From the NCBI GenBank assembly GCA_903821255.1, contig CAIJKT010000978.1:1-7181 (forward strand): DNA of 7,181 bases, given 5' to 3'. Below the pieces are notes generated by a model, which worked only from the letters and a program-made list of their open reading frames with translations, was not told the DNA's origin and made no database searches. The position numbers and the translations under genes were made by a program. Position 1 is the stretch's first letter, and the number at the start of each line of letters is the position of its first letter. Of the stretch, positions 1 through 6,020 are shown in pieces. This stretch comes from an uncultured Lentisphaeria bacterium. Lineage in GTDB: Bacteria; Verrucomicrobiota; Lentisphaeria; Victivallales; Victivallaceae.

Positions 1-86
1 GCTCAGATATTCCTGACGAAGATGCTGAAAAGATGACTACTGTTGGCGAAGCCATCAAGTACATCGAAAGCAAGAGCAAGGAATAA
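1..86 (+). CDS. acpP: Acyl carrier protein, C-terminal end (5' part outside the window)
   Basis: The frame is open from base 3 to the TAA at 84-86 and gives 27 residues starting SDIPDEDAEKMTTVGEAIKY. This is the typical third and fourth helix region of bacterial acyl carrier protein, with its acidic IPDEDAEK motif, conserved TVG turn and the final amphipathic helix ending in Lys/Glu. ACP is the small cytosolic protein that carries growing acyl chains on a phosphopantetheine arm in type II fatty acid synthesis. The serine that bears the arm lies upstream and cannot be seen. The fabF gene follows directly, which is the classical acpP-fabF order. A hairpin terminator separates the two. Identification is firm for the family; whether this is the main ACP or a specialised paralogue cannot be told from the tail alone, although the fabF neighbour favours the main one. 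Confidence 0.9.
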   Translation, partial: SDIPDEDAEKMTTVGEAIKYIESKSKE

Positions 87-108
87 GTTTCCTGAAGTCT
101 TTTTAAGG

Positions 109-145
109 TGGGTCACTTCACATGCTGGCGTGGCCCATTTTTTTT
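109..145 (+). terminator. Intrinsic terminator after acpP
   Basis: An 8-bp stem pairs TGGGTCAC (109-116) with GTGGCCCA (130-137), with one T-G wobble, around a 13-nt loop. Eight T residues follow at 138-145. This is a standard Rho-independent terminator 22 nt after the acpP stop. It sits only 15 nt before the fabF Shine-Dalgarno site, so there is little room for a separate fabF promoter. fabF is therefore probably fed by partial read-through, as expected when ACP must be made in excess over its enzymes (inference). Confidence 0.8.
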
Positions 146-172
146 ATTAACGCGATACATGAGGTTACTTAG

Positions 173-1426
173 ATGAATGAAAGGCGTGTAGTTATAACCG
201 GAACAGGTATAGTTTCCTGCGTAGGTAATTCCGTGGTTGATTTCTGGGATGCTTTGGTCAACGGCCGCTGCGGCCTTGGAAAGATCACCCGTTTCGACGT
301 CTCAGAATACCGCACCCAGATTGGAGGGGAAGTCAAAAACTTCGACATCTCCAGATATATGCCGGTTAAAGATGCCAAGCGCCTTGATTTGTTCTGCCAG
401 TTTGCCGTGGCGGCAGCCGACGAAGCGATGCTTGAGGCCGGACTTCCATTGCAGCTTGACGGCGGCGGAGTTGACCGGACCAGAGTCGGCGTGCTTGTTT
501 CCAGCGGAATCGGCGGACTTGAAATTCTGACCGAACAAAATACAATCTTAGATGCCCGCGGACCTTCCAGGGTCTCGCCGCTGCTGATACCGATGATGAT
601 TATAGATATGTCCTCCGGCAACCTTTCCATGCGTTACGGCGCACAGGGGCCGAACATGGGGATCGTTTCCGCCTGCGCTACCGGATGCCATTCCATCGGG
701 GAAGCGTTCTGGATGGTTAAGCGCAACGATGCTGATATCATGATTGCCGGCGGCACCGAAGCTTCGATTGTCAAGCTCGGATTTGCCGGTTTCTGTTCCA
801 TGAAGGCAATGAGCCAGAGAAATGACGATCCGATGCATGCCAGCAGGCCGTTCGACGCCGACCGTGACGGTTTCGTCATGTCGGAAGGCGCCGGGGTTAT
901 GATTCTGGAAGAGCTTGAACATGCGAAAAAACGCGGCGCCAACATTCTGGCCGAGATCGTCGGTTACGGCGCGACCGGAGATGCTTATCATATCACCTCG
1001 CCGGACCCGGATGGAACGGGCGCCGCCAGAGCGATAAAAATGGCCATGGGCCATGCCGGAGTCAATCCGGAAGACATTGATTACATCAATGCTCATGGAA
1101 CCAGCACTTCGCTGAATGACAAATTTGAAACCAAGGCGATAAAAGCCGCGCTTGGCGATCACGCCTACAAAGTTTCCGTAAGCAGCACCAAGGGAACCAC
1201 CGGACACGGACTTGGCGCCGCCGGCGGTTTTGAATCGATAGCCTGCGTGAAGGCGATTCAGTCCGGGATTGTCCCGCCGACGATTAATTATGTAACGCCG
1301 GATCCGGATTGCGATTTGGACATTACGCCGAATACCGCCAAAGAGAAGAAAATCAGGTATGCAGTCAACACCAATCTGGGCTTTGGCGGACACAACGGAG
1401 CAATCGTTTTCAAGCGTTTTGAGTAA
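173..1426 (+). CDS. fabF: 3-oxoacyl-[acyl-carrier-protein] synthase II (KAS II)
   Basis: This cytosolic condensing enzyme extends acyl-ACP by two carbons using malonyl-ACP in type II fatty acid synthesis. The 417 residues match the usual FabF length of about 410-415. The thiolase-fold landmarks are all present. The nucleophile is Cys168 in SACATG, followed by the GGTEA segment. The catalytic histidines are His308 in NAHGTST and His345 in KGTTGHGLGAAGG, with Lys340 beside it. The C-terminal GFGGHNG loop (403-409) carries the gating Phe404. These positions are each five above the well-known E. coli Cys163/His303/Lys335/His340 set. The ATG at 173 has GAGGT at 161-165 at good spacing and gives the normal RRVVITGTGIVS beginning. 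acpP lies just upstream, as in many bacteria. FabB is less likely, given the acpP neighbour and the overall match to FabF. Nothing suggests damage. Confidence 0.96.
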   Translation: MNERRVVITGTGIVSCVGNSVVDFWDALVNGRCGLGKITRFDVSEYRTQIGGEVKNFDISRYMPVKDAKRLDLFCQFAVAAADEAMLEAGLPLQLDGGGVDRTRVGVLVSSGIGGLEILTEQNTILDARGPSRVSPLLIPMMIIDMSSGNLSMRYGAQGPNMGIVSACATGCHSIGEAFWMVKRNDADIMIAGGTEASIVKLGFAGFCSMKAMSQRNDDPMHASRPFDADRDGFVMSEGAGVMILEELEHAKKRGANILAEIVGYGATGDAYHITSPDPDGTGAARAIKMAMGHAGVNPEDIDYINAHGTSTSLNDKFETKAIKAALGDHAYKVSVSSTKGTTGHGLGAAGGFESIACVKAIQSGIVPPTINYVTPDPDCDLDITPNTAKEKKIRYAVNTNLGFGGHNGAIVFKRFE

Positions 1427-1476
1427 TTTTTGCGAATTGAGTTGATTTTGTGTGAGATTTTTAACATTATCGGCTC

Positions 1477-1504
1477 TTGCTTTGATCTTTAATTGACGTA
1501 TAGT
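1477..1504 (+). promoter_or_regulatory. Possible sigma-70-like promoter for the lipoprotein/phoH run
   Basis: In the AT-rich gap after fabF, TTGCTT (1477-1482) and TATAGT (1499-1504) are 16 nt apart. The -10 box matches 5 of 6 consensus bases and the -35 box only 3 of 6. The position, about 105 nt before the lipoprotein start, is plausible. The surrounding DNA is AT-rich, so chance matches are likely, and a weaker alternative (TTGATT 1442-1447 with CATTAT 1465-1470, 17 nt apart) also exists. No clear fabF terminator is visible in 1427-1610, so read-through from fabF is an alternative source of transcription. Confidence 0.25.
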
Positions 1505-1594
1505 AAATGGAAGAAACTGATTTCGCAGAGATATATACAATTGCGATTCAGATATTTTCGGCAATATTAACCGAGAAAAAAAATAAATTTAGCA

Positions 1595-1600
1595 GGGAGG
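1595..1600 (+). promoter_or_regulatory. Strong ribosome binding site for the lipoprotein gene
   Basis: GGGAGG lies 10 nt before the ATG at 1611. It is one of the best Shine-Dalgarno matches in the window and decides the start of the interrupted LysM lipoprotein gene. By contrast, no comparable site precedes the TTG at 1779, the first usable start after the in-frame stop. Confidence 0.7.
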
Positions 1601-1610
1601 CAAAACAGAA

Positions 1611-2144
1611 ATGAGATCCTTTTATTTTATGGCTTGTGTTCTTTTAGTCGGGACCTTTGGTTGCGCGCCGCAGTTGGCTCAGAAACCGATGGGCGAGGAA
1701 TAAGTCCGCTGGGAAAAATATGTCAAAAAGAATTATTCATCCTGGACGCCGCCGCAGACCATTCCGCCGGATAAAATTTTGAATCCGACGCCGGTTGATA
1801 AAGGCGAAGTTGTACTGACCCCTGAAGGCCCCGCGGCATCCGGAACCCCCGCTGCCGGTCAGGAAGGCGCTGTTGTTGAATCTGCTCCCGCAGTAACAGG
1901 AACCGCCGCTCCGGCCCCGGTGCTTACTGACGACAAAACTGCCGCGCCGGCCCCGGCTGCCGCTCTGGCTCCGGAAGCTCCCGCCGGCAAGACGGAAACA
2001 TATACTGTGGTAAAAAATGACAGTCTCGGCAAAATAGCCAAGAAATTCAAGACCACGACTTCCAAGATTAAAGCGGCAAATCAGAAGGTACTTAAAGGCG
2101 GCGATCGGATAATCCCGGGCATGAAGCTCCAGATTCCGCGCTGA
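1611..2144 (+). pseudogene. LysM-domain lipoprotein gene interrupted by an in-frame TAA at codon 31
   Basis: One frame runs from the ATG at 1611 to the TGA at 2142-2144 (177 codons plus stop), broken only by TAA at 1701-1703. Residues 1-18 form a lipoprotein-type signal: Arg2, a hydrophobic core (FYFMACVLLVG) and a lipobox-like TFGC with Cys18 (Phe at -2 is unusual). After the stop the frame continues as VRWEKYVKKNYSSW, then a linker rich in Ala, Pro, Gly and Thr (about 56-127). It ends in a single LysM domain (about 130-176) with YTVVKNDSLGKIAKKF and a closing PGMKLQIP. LysM binds peptidoglycan sugars, so the intact product would be a lipid-anchored wall-binding protein. Signal and LysM domain lie in the same frame, so they are one gene. 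The stop may be a true nonsense mutation, a sequencing error, or a site of read-through. Stop reassignment is unlikely because TAA ends acpP, fabF, phoH and pgpH here. phoH follows after 13 nt. Confidence 0.75.
1779..2144 (+). CDS. LysM-domain reading frame downstream of the stop (fragment as it stands)
   Basis: If the TAA at 1701-1703 is real, the first usable start in the remaining frame is the TTG at 1779, giving 121 residues: a low-complexity Ala/Pro linker and one LysM domain at about 74-120. This product would have no signal peptide and so could not reach peptidoglycan. The TTG has only a poor upstream site (CGGA-like sequence), so efficient initiation here is doubtful. I list it because the frame itself is clearly conserved coding sequence, but I regard it as the 3' part of the gene starting at 1611, not an independent gene. 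Confidence 0.35.
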   Translation: MNPTPVDKGEVVLTPEGPAASGTPAAGQEGAVVESAPAVTGTAAPAPVLTDDKTAAPAPAAALAPEAPAGKTETYTVVKNDSLGKIAKKFKTTTSKIKAANQKVLKGGDRIIPGMKLQIPR

Positions 2145-2157
2145 AGCAAAAATTTTA

Positions 2158-3114
2158 ATGGCTGTTGAAGATAAATTTTATTTTGAGAATGGCCTGTCCC
2201 TGAACGAAGTTTTTGCGGGACATATCAATAAAAATATAAAACAGGCCGGGGAACAGCTTGGAATCTCGCTGGTTTCCCGGGACTTCTGGATAAAACTCTC
2301 CGGCCCCCGCGAAAAAGTCAACAGGGCCAAAGATTTTCTGAATGAACTGTCGCGCATCTTCCTGCTGCGCGACAGACATTTGGATCAAAATGACTTCGAT
2401 CAGATACTTAAAGCCTTCCGCGATCACCGCGATGCCGAATTAAAGCTGCTTTTTGCCGAAAGAATTTCCGTCGGCTCCAAAAAACGCGATATCATTCCCC
2501 GCAGCAAAGCCCAGCTTGAATACGTGCGCGCCATCCGCGAAAAAGACATTGTTTTCGGAATCGGCCCGGCTGGAACCGGCAAGACTTATCTGGCGATGGC
2601 GATGGCGGTTTCGGCATTGCTGAAAGGCCGTTTCACCCGCATAATTCTCACCCGCCCCGCCAAAGAAGCCGGCGAAAATCTGGGATTTCTGCCTGGTAAT
2701 CTTGAAGAAAAAATACTGCCCTATCTGCGCCCGCTTTACGATGCGCTTTACGATATGATTTCTTTCGAAGAGGCATCCGCTTTAATTGAACGGAACATCA
2801 TTGAGGTTGCGCCGCTGGCGTTCATGAGAGGCAGAACTTTAAACAACGCGTTTATCATTCTTGATGAAGCGCAGAATACCACCGAAGAGCAGATGCTGAT
2901 GTTTCTGACGCGCCTGGGCTATGATTCTCAATGCGTAATTACCGGAGATCCGACTCAGAACGACTTGGCCAGGCACGAAAGATCGGGGTTGATCCACGCG
3001 GAAAAGACATTGCAGGATATTTCTGAAATTGCATTCAGCAAATTTACTTCCCGGGATGTTGTAAGGCATGCCCTGGTTGAAAAAATCATTAACGCATATC
3101 AGCAGGCGTTGTAA
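2158..3114 (+). CDS. phoH: PhoH-family P-loop ATPase
   Basis: This is a cytosolic nucleotide-binding protein of the PhoH (PhoL/YbeZ) type, a family linked to RNA metabolism and often encoded beside ybeY. The 318 residues match the usual size. Residues about 1-70 form the KH-like N-terminal region (LGISLVSRDFWIKLSGPREKV). The ATPase domain holds Walker A GPAGTGKT (136-143, Lys142), the family motif RPAKEAGENLGFLPG (166-180), Walker B FIILDEAQ (232-239, Asp236/Glu237) and GDPTQNDL (263-270). The family C-terminus follows as SRDVVRHALVEKIINAY. The chosen ATG is 13 nt after the LysM stop. It has no good Shine-Dalgarno site, only GAAG at the LysM stop, so translation may depend on ribosomes finishing the upstream frame (inference). 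pgpH follows after 8 nt. Family assignment is secure; the exact substrate of the ATPase is not known from sequence. Confidence 0.93.
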   Translation: MAVEDKFYFENGLSLNEVFAGHINKNIKQAGEQLGISLVSRDFWIKLSGPREKVNRAKDFLNELSRIFLLRDRHLDQNDFDQILKAFRDHRDAELKLLFAERISVGSKKRDIIPRSKAQLEYVRAIREKDIVFGIGPAGTGKTYLAMAMAVSALLKGRFTRIILTRPAKEAGENLGFLPGNLEEKILPYLRPLYDALYDMISFEEASALIERNIIEVAPLAFMRGRTLNNAFIILDEAQNTTEEQMLMFLTRLGYDSQCVITGDPTQNDLARHERSGLIHAEKTLQDISEIAFSKFTSRDVVRHALVEKIINAYQQAL

Positions 3115-3122
3115 AGGCAGTC

Positions 3123-5528
3123 ATGTTTTCATTCATTACAGATCCGGTTAATCGAATGCTCAGCCGCCGGCGGCTGGGGCAGCACGGTTTTATCGGCTCC
3201 AGAAAACGCCGCACCGAAGACAACCGGCTGATTGCCGCGGCCGATCATTCCAAAGTGCTCGGATTTTTCATCCTGTTCATTCTATGGCTGTTTTGTGCCG
3301 GGTTGCTGTCTTTTCCAACCCACCACGGCGGAAACATGCCGCTGGTTTTGAAGCAGCAGGCGCCTAAAACTATTTTTGCGGACTTCGATTTTATATATGA
3401 AGACAAAGGCAAAACGCAGGAGAATAAACATCTGGCGGTTGAGGCGGTTCCGCTGTATTTTAAAATTTCCGAGGACGGAGTTAAGCAAAGCGTAAAAAAT
3501 GCGGAAGATTTTTCCGCCGCGGTAAAGGCCCGCATAGATGACGAAAACCAGAAAATTAAATATCTGCCCGGCAAACAGCCGATGGCGAATTTAGTTTCCG
3601 CGCTGGATGATAACTCCGTTCAAGTTTTTAATTCCCTGGTTAAGGATGAACAACTTTGGAATAATTACCTGCGGGAACTGGACTTGATTCTCGGGCAGGG
3701 CATTTTCAGTCAGAAGGAAAGGGAGAGCTATAAAGTCGGGCAGCAAATCAGGATTATTGACATCCGGGGCAGAGACCGTTATCCTAAACAGGCAATTGAA
3801 ATATTGACGCCGCAGGACGCCGCCGCTGAATTATCAGATTCGCTGCTGAAATATTACTCCTCCCAGTCGGACCGGCAGGCAATGCGCAATGCGCTGATTC
3901 AGGCTTCCTCGGCGATTATCGGCGTCAAGGGGAACCTGATATTTGATTCCGTCCAGACGGAGATGAAAAAGAAAGAGGTCGAAAAACAGGTGGTCCCCTT
4001 CATGGTTGAGATTAAAAAATATCAGCCGCTGGTTTTAAAGGGGCAGATTATAACCGGAAAAGAGCTTAATCTGCTTGAGGCTTACGAAAAAACCGGACAG
4101 GAAAAACTGCAGGACAGATTCTCCACTCAGGAGGCCATACGGGATCTTGTCTGGAGCTTGTTCCTGATGGTTTTTATCGGCCTTTATATGTTCCATATTC
4201 ATCCGGAAGTAGTTAAAAGCAACCAGAAAATATGTTTGTGCGCCGCAGTCATTATCGTTTCGCTGGCGCTGAACCTGGTATTTGCAGAGTTCTTTTATTT
4301 TTTGAGTTCAAATTTCGGCATTCCGCCCGGCCTGGTCAACGATGCCATTCCGCTGGCGCTGAGCGCCATCCTGCTGGCGGCGATGCTGGGATTGCGGGTC
4401 GCAATATATGTCGGTTTTTTTACCGCGGCAATCACCTCCATGATCATGGGCAATTCTTTCGATATTGCCATTGAGGGGCTGGTTGTCTGCTGCATTTCCG
4501 CGCTGGTGGTAAGAAATGCCACGAATTACCGCTCATTTTTTATCAGGAGCGTGTTTATCATATTCATTTCTTTCTGGGTGCTGGATTTCAATCTGTTGTG
4601 GCAGATCCAGCCGGAGGCGAAAATGCATTTGTGGTCGGCCGGATCGAAAATGCTGTTGTGGTCGGCCGGGGTTTCTTTTATTAACGGCTTTGCCACTGCG
4701 ACGGTCGCGCTGATCCTGATATTCGTTTTTGAAATGGTGTTCAATATCAGCACCAATATGTCGCTGCTGATGCTGTCCGACTACAACCATCCGCTGCTTA
4801 AGCGGCTGCAACTGGAAGCGCCGGGGACATTCTACCACAGCCTGATGGTCTCCACGCTGGCGGAATATGCCGCCAAGGAAATCAACGCCAACCCGATCAA
4901 AGCCAGAGTGGGGGCCTTGTTTCATGATATCGGGAAACTGGCAAAACCTGAATACTTTACTGAAAACAACATCAATGCGGACAAGAAACACGGCGAACTG
5001 CATCCCCGGATGAGCAGCCTGATCATCCAGAATCACGTCAAAGAGGGCATTGACCAGGCACTCAAATACAATCTGAGAAAAATAATCAGGGATGCCATCC
5101 AGCAGCATCACGGAACAGACATTGTTTACTATTTCTACAAGCGCGCACTGGAAGACGCCAAAGATGACGGTTCGACTGTTGACGAGCAGGAATACCGCTA
5201 TGCCGGTCCGCTGCCGCAGGAAAAAGAAGTTGTCCTGATCAGCCTGGCGGACGCCTGCGAGGCCGCATCGCGCTCCCTGCCCAAGCCGACGCCGAATAAA
5301 ATTGAAACCCTGGTCTGGGAAATATTCCGCAAGCGGCTGAAAGACGGCCAGCTGGACAATGCAAGAATGACGATTGCCGAGTTTGCTAAAATAAGGGACA
5401 GTTTTGTCAAAACCCTGACCACGATGTACCATAGCCGGATAGCATATCCGAAAGACGGAGAGACAGATGAAGACGACTTATTCATGGAAAGTAAAAACCC
5501 TTTCCCCGCCGAACCGAAAACTGGTTAA
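3123..5528 (+). CDS. pgpH: PgpH/YqfF-type membrane HD-domain phosphodiesterase (c-di-AMP hydrolase family)
   Basis: This inner-membrane protein belongs to the 7TMR-HD family, whose studied member PgpH cuts cyclic di-AMP to pApA in the cytosol. In order it has a basic cytosolic N-terminus (1-44), one membrane helix (about 45-64), an extracytoplasmic 7TMR-HDED sensor region (about 70-335), seven predicted membrane helices (about 342-541) and a cytosolic HD domain (about 555-775). The metal-site residues expected for an active enzyme are visible: His572 (FYHSL), His601-Asp602 (LFHDIGKL), His627 (LHPRMS), His638 (QNHV), His662/His663 (QQHHGT) and Asp710 (LADACEA). Length, 801 residues, is in the family range. 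AAAGG at 3113-3117 overlaps the phoH stop and serves the ATG at 3123. The last 20 codons overlap ybeY and encode an acidic tail. A 9-residue tandem repeat lies at 499-516. c-di-AMP as substrate is inferred from the family; no cyclase gene is in the window. Confidence 0.92.
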   Translation: MFSFITDPVNRMLSRRRLGQHGFIGSRKRRTEDNRLIAAADHSKVLGFFILFILWLFCAGLLSFPTHHGGNMPLVLKQQAPKTIFADFDFIYEDKGKTQENKHLAVEAVPLYFKISEDGVKQSVKNAEDFSAAVKARIDDENQKIKYLPGKQPMANLVSALDDNSVQVFNSLVKDEQLWNNYLRELDLILGQGIFSQKERESYKVGQQIRIIDIRGRDRYPKQAIEILTPQDAAAELSDSLLKYYSSQSDRQAMRNALIQASSAIIGVKGNLIFDSVQTEMKKKEVEKQVVPFMVEIKKYQPLVLKGQIITGKELNLLEAYEKTGQEKLQDRFSTQEAIRDLVWSLFLMVFIGLYMFHIHPEVVKSNQKICLCAAVIIVSLALNLVFAEFFYFLSSNFGIPPGLVNDAIPLALSAILLAAMLGLRVAIYVGFFTAAITSMIMGNSFDIAIEGLVVCCISALVVRNATNYRSFFIRSVFIIFISFWVLDFNLLWQIQPEAKMHLWSAGSKMLLWSAGVSFINGFATATVALILIFVFEMVFNISTNMSLLMLSDYNHPLLKRLQLEAPGTFYHSLMVSTLAEYAAKEINANPIKARVGALFHDIGKLAKPEYFTENNINADKKHGELHPRMSSLIIQNHVKEGIDQALKYNLRKIIRDAIQQHHGTDIVYYFYKRALEDAKDDGSTVDEQEYRYAGPLPQEKEVVLISLADACEAASRSLPKPTPNKIETLVWEIFRKRLKDGQLDNARMTIAEFAKIRDSFVKTLTTMYHSRIAYPKDGETDEDDLFMESKNPFPAEPKTG
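4618..4669 (+). repeat. 27-bp tandem duplication inside pgpH
   Basis: Two 25-nt segments, 4618-4642 and 4645-4669, begin CGAAAATGC and end TTGTGGTCGGCCGG. They match at 23 of 25 bases, the only differences being AT against TG in the middle. The period is 27 bp, or nine codons, so the frame is kept and the protein reads AKMHLWSAG then SKMLLWSAG (residues 499-507 and 508-516). It lies in the loop and start of the last membrane helix before the HD domain. The high DNA identity suggests a fairly recent slippage duplication. Confidence 0.85.
5457..5462 (+). promoter_or_regulatory. Ribosome binding site for ybeY inside pgpH
   Basis: GGAGAG lies 4 nt before the ATG at 5467, within the last codons of pgpH. 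It supports this start over the internal ATG at 5533, which has no purine-rich site and would remove the first beta strand of YbeY. Confidence 0.6.
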
Positions 5529-5946
5529 AAAGATGTTTGAAAGAGCTGCCGGGCTCAGCGGTCTGGATACATCAAAAGACTGGGTCGCCAACCTGATGTT
5601 TGTCGGGGATAAAGCCATGGCCGGCATCAACTGGAATTTTCTCCGGCATGAAGGCACGACTGACGTGATAACTTTCAGCTATTTTGACGATGGAGATGTT
5701 GAACCGGGCGATACCGGGGTTGAACTGGTTGTCTGCGGTGATGTCGCCTGGCGGGAAGGCGCGGCCAGGAAGGATTCATCCTACGCGGAGGAAATGACGC
5801 TTTACATCGTTCACGGTTTTCTGCATGCCGCCGGCGAGGATGATCTCGATCCGGCGTCCAGAAAAAAGATGCGCCGGCGGGAAAAAGAAGTTATGCCGGT
5901 ATTGCGCCGCGAATTTCCGCTGGAAGAGATATTTCCTTCCCGCTGA
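5467..5946 (+). CDS. ybeY: Endoribonuclease YbeY (16S rRNA maturation factor)
   Basis: YbeY is a cytosolic metal-dependent endoribonuclease needed for 16S rRNA 3'-end maturation and ribosome quality control. The 159 residues fit the family. Recognisable blocks are INWNFLRHEGTTDVITF (54-70), which corresponds to the conserved LN-x-x-FR...TDVLSF segment with Arg60, then VCGDVAW (89-95), and the metal motif HGFLHAAGEDD (116-126). The first two ligands, His116 and His120, are present. The third, histidine in E. coli (HGSLHLLGYDH), is Asp126 here, read directly from codon GAT at 5842-5844. Aspartate can bind zinc, so activity is not excluded. The gene overlaps the end of pgpH by 62 nt, with its own GGAGAG site. 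It sits two genes after phoH, a common partnership. The family call is secure; catalytic competence is less so. Confidence 0.9.
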   Translation: MKTTYSWKVKTLSPPNRKLVKKMFERAAGLSGLDTSKDWVANLMFVGDKAMAGINWNFLRHEGTTDVITFSYFDDGDVEPGDTGVELVVCGDVAWREGAARKDSSYAEEMTLYIVHGFLHAAGEDDLDPASRKKMRRREKEVMPVLRREFPLEEIFPSR

Positions 5947-6006
5947 AAGAATCTTGAAGTGCAGATTTGAGTTCAAAAGAAATTGCATTAAATTGTATCA
6001 GGAAAC

Positions 6007-6012
6007 GGAGTG
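6007..6012 (+). promoter_or_regulatory. Ribosome binding site deciding the start of the CBS-domain gene
   Basis: GGAGTG lies 8 nt before the ATG at 6021. This favours ATG 6021 over the in-frame TTG at 5967, which would add 18 mostly polar residues ahead of the first membrane helix and has no comparable site. A potential promoter in 5947-6006 is too weak to call. Confidence 0.6.
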
Positions 6013-6020
6013 ATTTTTAT

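Noticed and set aside
263..275. Perfect inverted repeat GGCCGC-T-GCGGCC in the start of fabF
   Set aside because: It lies in a coding stretch where Gly-Arg-Cys-Gly codons explain it, has a one-base spacer that cannot form a good loop, and no T-run follows.
548..1564. Long 338-codon open frame on the - strand opposite fabF
   Set aside because: It is the antisense shadow of fabF, with no recognisable motif, and fabF itself has all catalytic residues.
1555..1579. Hairpin TTTTCGG / CCGA-g-AAAA upstream of the lipoprotein ribosome site
   Set aside because: The stem is AT-rich with a bulge and a 9-nt loop, and it is followed by A residues instead of T, so it is neither a convincing terminator nor a recognisable riboswitch.
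1611..1703. A stand-alone 30-residue mini-lipoprotein
   Set aside because: The frame continues after the stop into conserved-looking coding sequence and a LysM domain without any shift, so an interrupted longer gene is the simpler reading.
1701..1703. Recoding of the stop as selenocysteine or pyrrolysine
   Set aside because: Those use TGA and TAG; this codon is TAA, which also ends acpP, fabF, phoH and pgpH in the window.
4533..5432. 299-codon open frame on the - strand opposite pgpH
   Set aside because: It mirrors the HD-domain coding region of pgpH and shows no domain or ribosome site of its own.
5967..5998. TTGAGT / TTAAAT promoter-like pair before the CBS-domain gene
   Set aside because: Spacing is only 15 nt with poor box matches in AT-rich DNA; the short 74-nt gap fits operon read-through.
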